Shown here one piece after another: positions 18,412-23,747 of a stretch of 23,747 bases of DNA (positions within the stretch are counted from its first letter, which is position 1; each line of letters begins with the position of its first letter). The stretch is from Apostichopus californicus. Taxonomy: Eukaryota > Echinodermata > Holothuroidea > Aspidochirotida > Stichopodidae. A model generated the notes under the pieces. That model saw only the letters and a program-made list of their open reading frames with translations, had not been told where the DNA came from and did no database searches. The stretch is taken from the NCBI GenBank assembly GCA_020650975.1, contig JAIPMN010011884.1, positions 2,931-26,677 of the forward strand, read 5' to 3'. The position numbers and the translations under genes were made by a program.

Positions 18412-21400
18412 AAAAATCACTTTCAGAATCACTCTAAAATGATTGTTATATTCATACTTCTGAATGACTCACCATAAGGGAAGTAAGGATACCACATTCT
18501 TCATGGTCTTGAGTCAGAGAGTACAGATATTGACAATTTTGCACTCAATAGGGAAAACCTGCTGATTTTGTTTCTGTGTTTTTTTTTTGGATGAGGGGTG
18601 GAGGAGGGCGGTGGAAAGGAGAGTCTACATAGTCAGAGGTTAAACGTTGAAACCACTATTCATGTCTCTATGTATAGCAAGTCTATAAACAGAGCTTTGT
18701 ATTCATTCATCATATCAGAGAGAGCCTGCCGAGTACACATGAATGTTCAATGAATATATAAAACCTGCAGGGCTAGCCCCTTACATATATTGGATAAATA
18801 AAAAATATATAACTTACTCATCAGTTATGTGCTCATTTCCTGAAAATGAAGATGAGTCCTAATACCTTGCATGACATTGGGATCAGAAATGGGAGAATTT
18901 ACTCTCTTTAAATTTTAATAATGATGAAGATTGTCCAATGCACGATGTGCTTGATAATGCATAAACTAGGGCCAATTGGTCTGCTATATTTTTGAGATAA
19001 AGGGTGAGGAGGGTAATTTGTAAACTTATGGAAAATGTTGTAAATAAAAATACTCATGTTTAAGGTTGCCTCAAAATGCTAATTACATACAAACTTAGAC
19101 TGACGATATGGATAATGAATAAACGCAACCTGAAATGGTAACTGGCTTGAATGACAGACATGCAACATGTTTGAATGCACTGCATCGACCTGATCCCACC
19201 TACCTATAACCCTTAAAGAAACCAAGTCATTTACAGAGCATTCAGCTTAAGGTTTGCAAAATAAGAAAATAAAGATAAAATACCACAGCACCTAATAATT
19301 ATTAGTGGTCCTTGATAAAGCAATATAAAATTGCTTCCTTCAGTACCTTACTGAAAATAGAAAGTTTAATTTTATTATGGCATTGGAAATGCTGAAAGCT
19401 GGCACACGCTAAATGCTGCTTATCACAAGGATATGTTCAACGGAATGATATCAAACTATAAACTGTAATCGACCATCTCCAGTATCTTATAGGCCAAGAA
19501 TGAAATCTATGGAAATTCTTTGCAACGTAACCAATGTGAAAAACTTACTATGGTAGTGAGGACAATTATAATCACACAATTTGGTATGCAGAGTAAAACA
19601 ATTGACAAAATACTCAATATGGACGTTCTGAAATGTGCAGAAATGTCATTTTCTTTGGTTTTCAGCCACTTGATCAGACTGTTTGGTACTTTTAAAGTTC
19701 TTTTCAAGCTTTAAAGTTTAGTATTGATATTCATAACGTATAGGAGTGGATTTGACCTGATAACTTAAGGTCTATTTGTAACTGTTAAAATGACTTATTC
19801 ATCAGCTTTACATGAAATGGCTAAATTGCCTCATACTGTTGATGAACAGCTGCAGATTACTGAGAAGTCAGATTAGCCCATCAGCACCATTTCACACATT
19901 TGAAGTTATTCACGAAGTAAAATAGCACTTGTATATTTAGCATATTGGAATATTTTTGTACAAAGACCAAAATAAGAGTACGCTTTTCAACACCTAACTA
20001 ATTTTCTTACGGTGTGAATTGTTATCTTAGCCAGCTGTAGAGCTGGTATGCGGGAGCAAAGGGGATGTTTTATCAATCCATAAAACCTATATAGCAACCA
20101 GTGAAAATTACTGATGATACAATTGAAATTTAAGATATGCAGCTCCTACATAAACAGACACCTACTTACCCACACATTTGTTACTAGATAAATTTAAGAG
20201 TTAAATGAAAGAGGGTTTATGGTGCATTCCATATAATGTAATCCCGTTCATAAATGTACCTTCTAACTCTAGCTGAACTTTATTTCTCAACTGCACCAAA
20301 TATAATAAATATGTAACAATGTTTGAATCCTTGACCATCTTATTGTGCTTACCTGCCAAGTTTTTAGCAAGACAATGTCTTAATGGAATTTTCTGTCAGT
20401 CTCTGGTGATACAAATTATGTTCTTGTGGGAATATAAGGTCCTTTCCCAATATTGTTTCATCGATGATGTCCCCCGCTTAAAACGAAACTTCCCCCTTCC
20501 CCCACCCTCATAGGTTTGTGTTCAAACACAAATTCCCTGATGTGACGGTTCAAGTAGGAAAGGCATATACTGTTAGAAATATGGCAGCAATTCATCATAA
20601 TGATTGTACTACCTATTAACATTTCAACAACGATTGCTGTTTGCGTTAGGCTGTACCTTCCCTAATATTATCTGATCAATGATAATGTTTATTTGTTCGA
20701 TCGTTATAGCTATGGCAATTTATCTTTCGTTGAGTGGGTGTTTGATAGTTGATAAAAAGTAATATATGACTTTTGTAATATCACTGACCACGATTGAACC
20801 TTGAGTGATCATCCGCCAGTTTGATTTTCGAATTTTGTACGGTTAAACAGTAACAAACTAAGGAGCATATAGTAGGTATTGTACTGTAGTTAGTGCAGAA
20901 TGTTCTGTGTTTGGGATTATATGTATTGTAAACAGTTTCATGTGATGTTGGAGTACTCAGAATCTATTGAAAAATATGTCCATTGCAAGTTTTAGATCTG
21001 ACCATTTTCATCAATTAAACACAATATGACTTTTCAAGTTTGTACTTTTCCTTTTGGAAGGACCTCTTATACATAGAAGTCGGACCAAATGCAGCACTAC
21101 ATTTTGCATTTAATCCTTCATTTGCCTCTGATCAGCCTCTAAAGATTCAGAACACTACCGAAATCAGTCAGCATTATAATATATTAGCACAATCTTTCCG
21201 TTTCGTGGTACTTGTAATAGACCTAAGTTAAAACTTAAATATGTCTCAGTATGCACTATTCGACGTTTCAAATTTACTTCTGGGGGAGGACTACCAGGCT
21301 CCCCTACACACGAGTCAGCTATATTGAACCAAGTGCAGACTCCATCCGTAATAAAGTATTTCACAAGACCAACCCCCCCCCCCCTCCCAAAACTAGATCA

Positions 21401-21544
21401 GCCGCAGATTTCTTTAGGTTTTGGTTGCTTTTATGAAAACCAAACTCGAAATGTAATTTTTTTAGTAATATAAAGATCTTGGTACTTTACCTCATCACCA
21501 AAAGTCATATTAGGTTTTTAACCATATTCAGGAAATTAACAATG
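18412..21544. other. Long non-coding AT-rich stretch
   Basis: I see no gene, RNA gene or mobile element that I can support. A T-run followed by a G-rich tract lies at about 18580-18620, and a C-rich cluster at about 20470-20510. A C12 run is at 21373-21384. Open frames at 19507-19714 on both strands, 20319-20513 and 21040-21364 lack recognisable motifs. Confidence 0.5.
21373..21384. repeat. C12 homopolymer
   Basis: Twelve consecutive C, followed by TCCC. It is one of several G/C runs of 9-13 bases in this AT-rich window. Confidence 0.9.
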
Positions 21545-21650
21545 AACAACAAAGCTAAAGTACTGCTTATAAATATGTTGATAAAGTTAAGTTGGTAAAA
21601 ACATATCTTTGAACTTTACAAGTTCCCTTTTTAAATTGAAAATTAAACTG
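21545..21650 (+). repeat. Diverged duplication, copy 1
   Basis: The clearest part, AACATATCTTTGAACTTTAC then AAGTTCCCT and a following AAACTG, matches 21799-21848. The upstream flank also resembles the flank of copy 2 (TACTGCTTATAAAT against AACTGCTAATAAAT). No coding content. Confidence 0.5.
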
Positions 21651-21739
21651 TTATCTTAGCGTGTGTGAAAGATTGTTTTATCTCGTCGCAGAAAGTCATC
21701 ACACCATATTACCGTTTTTATGAAACTAACGATGTATAT

Positions 21740-21850
21740 TAAGACTTAAAGTTTAATAACTGCTAATAAATTATTTATTTATCTGATGAAGATTAGCAAA
21801 CATATCTTTGTATCTTGCAAGTTCCCTATGTAATAGAAACGAAACTGGAG
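21740..21850 (+). repeat. Diverged duplication, copy 2
   Basis: AACATATCTTTGTATCTTGC then AAGTTCCCT and GAAACTG match copy 1 about 200 bases upstream. The direct spacing suggests an old tandem duplication. Confidence 0.5.
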
Positions 21851-22978
21851 TCGTAACTGTCATAAAATATTATTAATTGAACACATAAATGATAGATTAC
21901 AGATAAAATACACGTTAAGGAATCCCTCTTTACAAGAATCCAAAGTTCAGTCAAAAGTGTATAAAAAAAGCATAGACTGATAACGTCAATGTCAGGGGCA
22001 TCGAACATTTGCAAAGAAACAACAGAAGGGTGTGTGGCCACATTGAAGCCGATTCCCATTAGGGGGGGGGGGATGAGGATGTAGGGTGAGGGTGGGGGTA
22101 TAAGTCAAAAGCATAACAAGTAATGTGGGCCTTGTGTCGGAATGTGGATAGCATTAGTTGGTTGGTGTTGGGTGAATATGGAATATTATATGTGAGTCCA
22201 TTGCTATTGGTGCACCGGATGCGATGTTGTTCCCAATTATACTAGACTGTTATAACATTGGTGATTCGAATCGAAACTACTGAGCGATCATTTCCCTCAG
22301 TCATCTCATTGGATGTTAATCTTGGTCCAAATAATCCCGTATCGAGTTAAGTTTTAGCAACTCATTGTTTTTGGAAAAATAAATATGGTTCTAATTTCGC
22401 ACGAAAATATGCAAAGCAATATTTCCAAATTCTATGGCAACGCGACACTCAGTTGATATCTGTTTTAAATATTGCCCTTCCATGAGAATGTTGACCTTTC
22501 TTGTTATCATTACGAATTTAAATTTATTCCTTATAAACGCACCCAACATTTAGGATTTGCCACATGAACCACGTTCACAGTTGAAGTCATAGACGATTCA
22601 TAAATTTATTTGATATAATCCGCAATGTTACATTACCCGCACATAAATTCGTATTACTATAAACTAGAAATTATTATGGTTTTAGAATTTCCCTGCATTA
22701 TTTGAAGTAACCCTTGACTGGCAGAGTGATTGATCTCTCAGTTGAACGAATTAGTGCAGAACAATACTGTCATAATGTTCCCACCTGCAACATTGGGTTG
22801 AATATGTACAATTCACAAAAAAAATAATAGAGATAGACATCAATTATAGCGCAAAAGCTACATCTCTAATTTATTGTAAGTCTCTACTTCAAAGGTATTA
22901 AATATAATCGGACAAGAGTATCAGAAAAGACTGCATCTCTCCTCACTTTACTGTAGTCCACCCTCTGCCAAAGTTAAT
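21851..22978. other. Non-coding AT-rich stretch
   Basis: No gene recognised. A run of 11 G (22062-22072) is followed by more G-rich sequence to about 22100, making a G-quadruplex-capable tract. Confidence 0.45.
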
Positions 22979-23040
22979 TACTCTCTCCCTCTCTCCCTCT
23001 CACCTTCTTTGTTCTCCCCAACATCTCCTCCCCAACAGGT
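22979..23040 (+). repeat. Polypyrimidine tract ending in CAG
   Basis: A CTCTCC-type imperfect repeat (22981-23006) runs into further C/T-rich sequence and ends in CCCCAACAG|GTCTGG. On the + strand this is an unusually strong 3' splice site context. The sequence after it stays open for only about a dozen codons in any frame starting there, so if an exon follows, it is short or untranslated. A simple repeat is the plainer reading. Confidence 0.5.
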
Positions 23041-23747
23041 CTGGACTTGTTATTCCCAAAATAAACCAAATTAAAACAATAGTGTCTTTTGTGATCATGT
23101 GATGCACCATGCATAGCTCCATGATCTAAACAAGGATGAGTAATAGGCCCAGGTCAAAGGTCACTGAATTGTTACTATGGGCAGTTGTTCATCCTCTGCC
23201 CACCAAGAAGAAAACTACGGATGCCTTTAGGTGATACACCTTTACAAATACAAACAAGTGAGTGCCAGAGGTGTTTCTATAGCTAATCGGATTGATTTCT
23301 ATCACATTCACCTTTAAAGTGTGCTAAATATCTGAAATGCTCTCTGTAGTCTAACTTGATGATGACTGATGACGTCGGCTCCTCAGTGTATTCCTTAATT
23401 TTAATGCTAATCCATAGTTTTATAAATTCTAATAATTTAACCGATTATTTGTGTTTCATCTGAGGAACATACATAATATTATAGTCTGTGTGATAGACTA
23501 AGTACACCAGTCACTTTTATTGATGAGCCTTATATATCTAAATTGTCATTTCTCATAAATGATTGATTCTTGGTATTGAAATACAACATGGGCTGATACC
23601 AGTGTTTTTAGCGATCTGCAGTTAATTGCAAACTGACTTTTTGACTAAAGTCTTCCTAAAAGGACACATAAGTGTAGAATAGTATGATAGCGGGCACTAC
23701 TAGCAATTCCAAAACTGCTTTCACGTCCACATAAATTGCGAATTTAG
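23041..23747. other. Non-coding stretch to window end
   Basis: Apart from the DR1 motif, nothing recognisable is visible up to the window end. A CRE-like TGACGTCG is present at about 23369. Confidence 0.45.
23151..23163 (+). promoter_or_regulatory. Perfect DR1 nuclear-receptor element
   Basis: AGGTCAAAGGTCA is the exact DR1 consensus: two AGGTCA half-sites separated by a single A. DR1 sites are bound by HNF4 homodimers, RXR homodimers, PPAR-RXR and COUP-TF. A perfect 13-base match is unlikely by chance in a window this size. No gene start is recognised near it; the target could lie beyond the window edge. Binding and function are inference. Confidence 0.4.

Noticed and set aside
19507..19714. 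Overlapping frames on both strands
   Set aside because: Mutually antisense, AT-rich and motif-free; typical chance frames.

Overview
This window looks like AT-rich genomic DNA from an animal nuclear genome, most likely a marine invertebrate. It has sparse short exons with GT-AG introns, no bacterial-style operons, and transposon remnants whose ends (CAGGCGCGTAGCCA, CAGTGGAGGATCCAGG) are of the hAT type. An apolipoprotein L (ApoL)-like gene and a TAGGCCTAACGTTAGGCCTA palindrome fit an echinoderm or another deuterostome, but the species cannot be settled from sequence alone. Most of the 24 kb is intergenic or intronic and has no recognisable coding content.

Layout. Positions 1-2075 are non-coding, with a perfect DR2 nuclear-receptor half-site pair at 805-818 and a 20-bp perfect palindrome at 1531-1550. 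Positions 2076-3127 hold a nested transposon pair. A non-autonomous hAT-like element (2084-3119) is bounded by a perfect 8-bp target duplication, AAGAGTGC. Its left terminal inverted repeat is split by a 210-bp foldback element (2090-2299) flanked by its own 9-bp duplication, TGCCAGGCG. Positions 3306-6282 contain the one confidently recognised gene, an ApoL-like gene on the + strand. It has a possible first exon near 3306, a large exon at 4311-5165 and a last exon at 5992-6282, all joined in phase 0. A possible separate small membrane-protein exon follows at 6393-6584.

From 6.6 to 13.3 kb the DNA is mostly featureless. It holds an exon-like GC-rich island (7384-7479), a GA microsatellite (10304-10332), two abutting E-boxes next to a TATA-like motif (10989-11022), a long hairpin element of about 80-bp arms (11404-11576) and a second hAT-like fragment (from 12195). 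Around 13.3-14.2 kb a CpG-richer stretch carries a possible two-exon gene (13542-13574 and 13965-14240) that matches no family I recognise. A local segmental duplication occupies 15387-16764. The rest is AT-rich non-coding DNA with a second, more diverged duplication (21545-21850), homopolymeric G/C runs, a polypyrimidine tract (22979-23033) and a perfect DR1 nuclear-receptor element (23151-23163).

No genes here visibly work together. The main points are the ApoL-like pore/lipid-family gene with a nested transposon just upstream, and several well-formed regulatory motifs with no assigned gene. No tRNA, rRNA, CRISPR array or complete transposase gene was seen.
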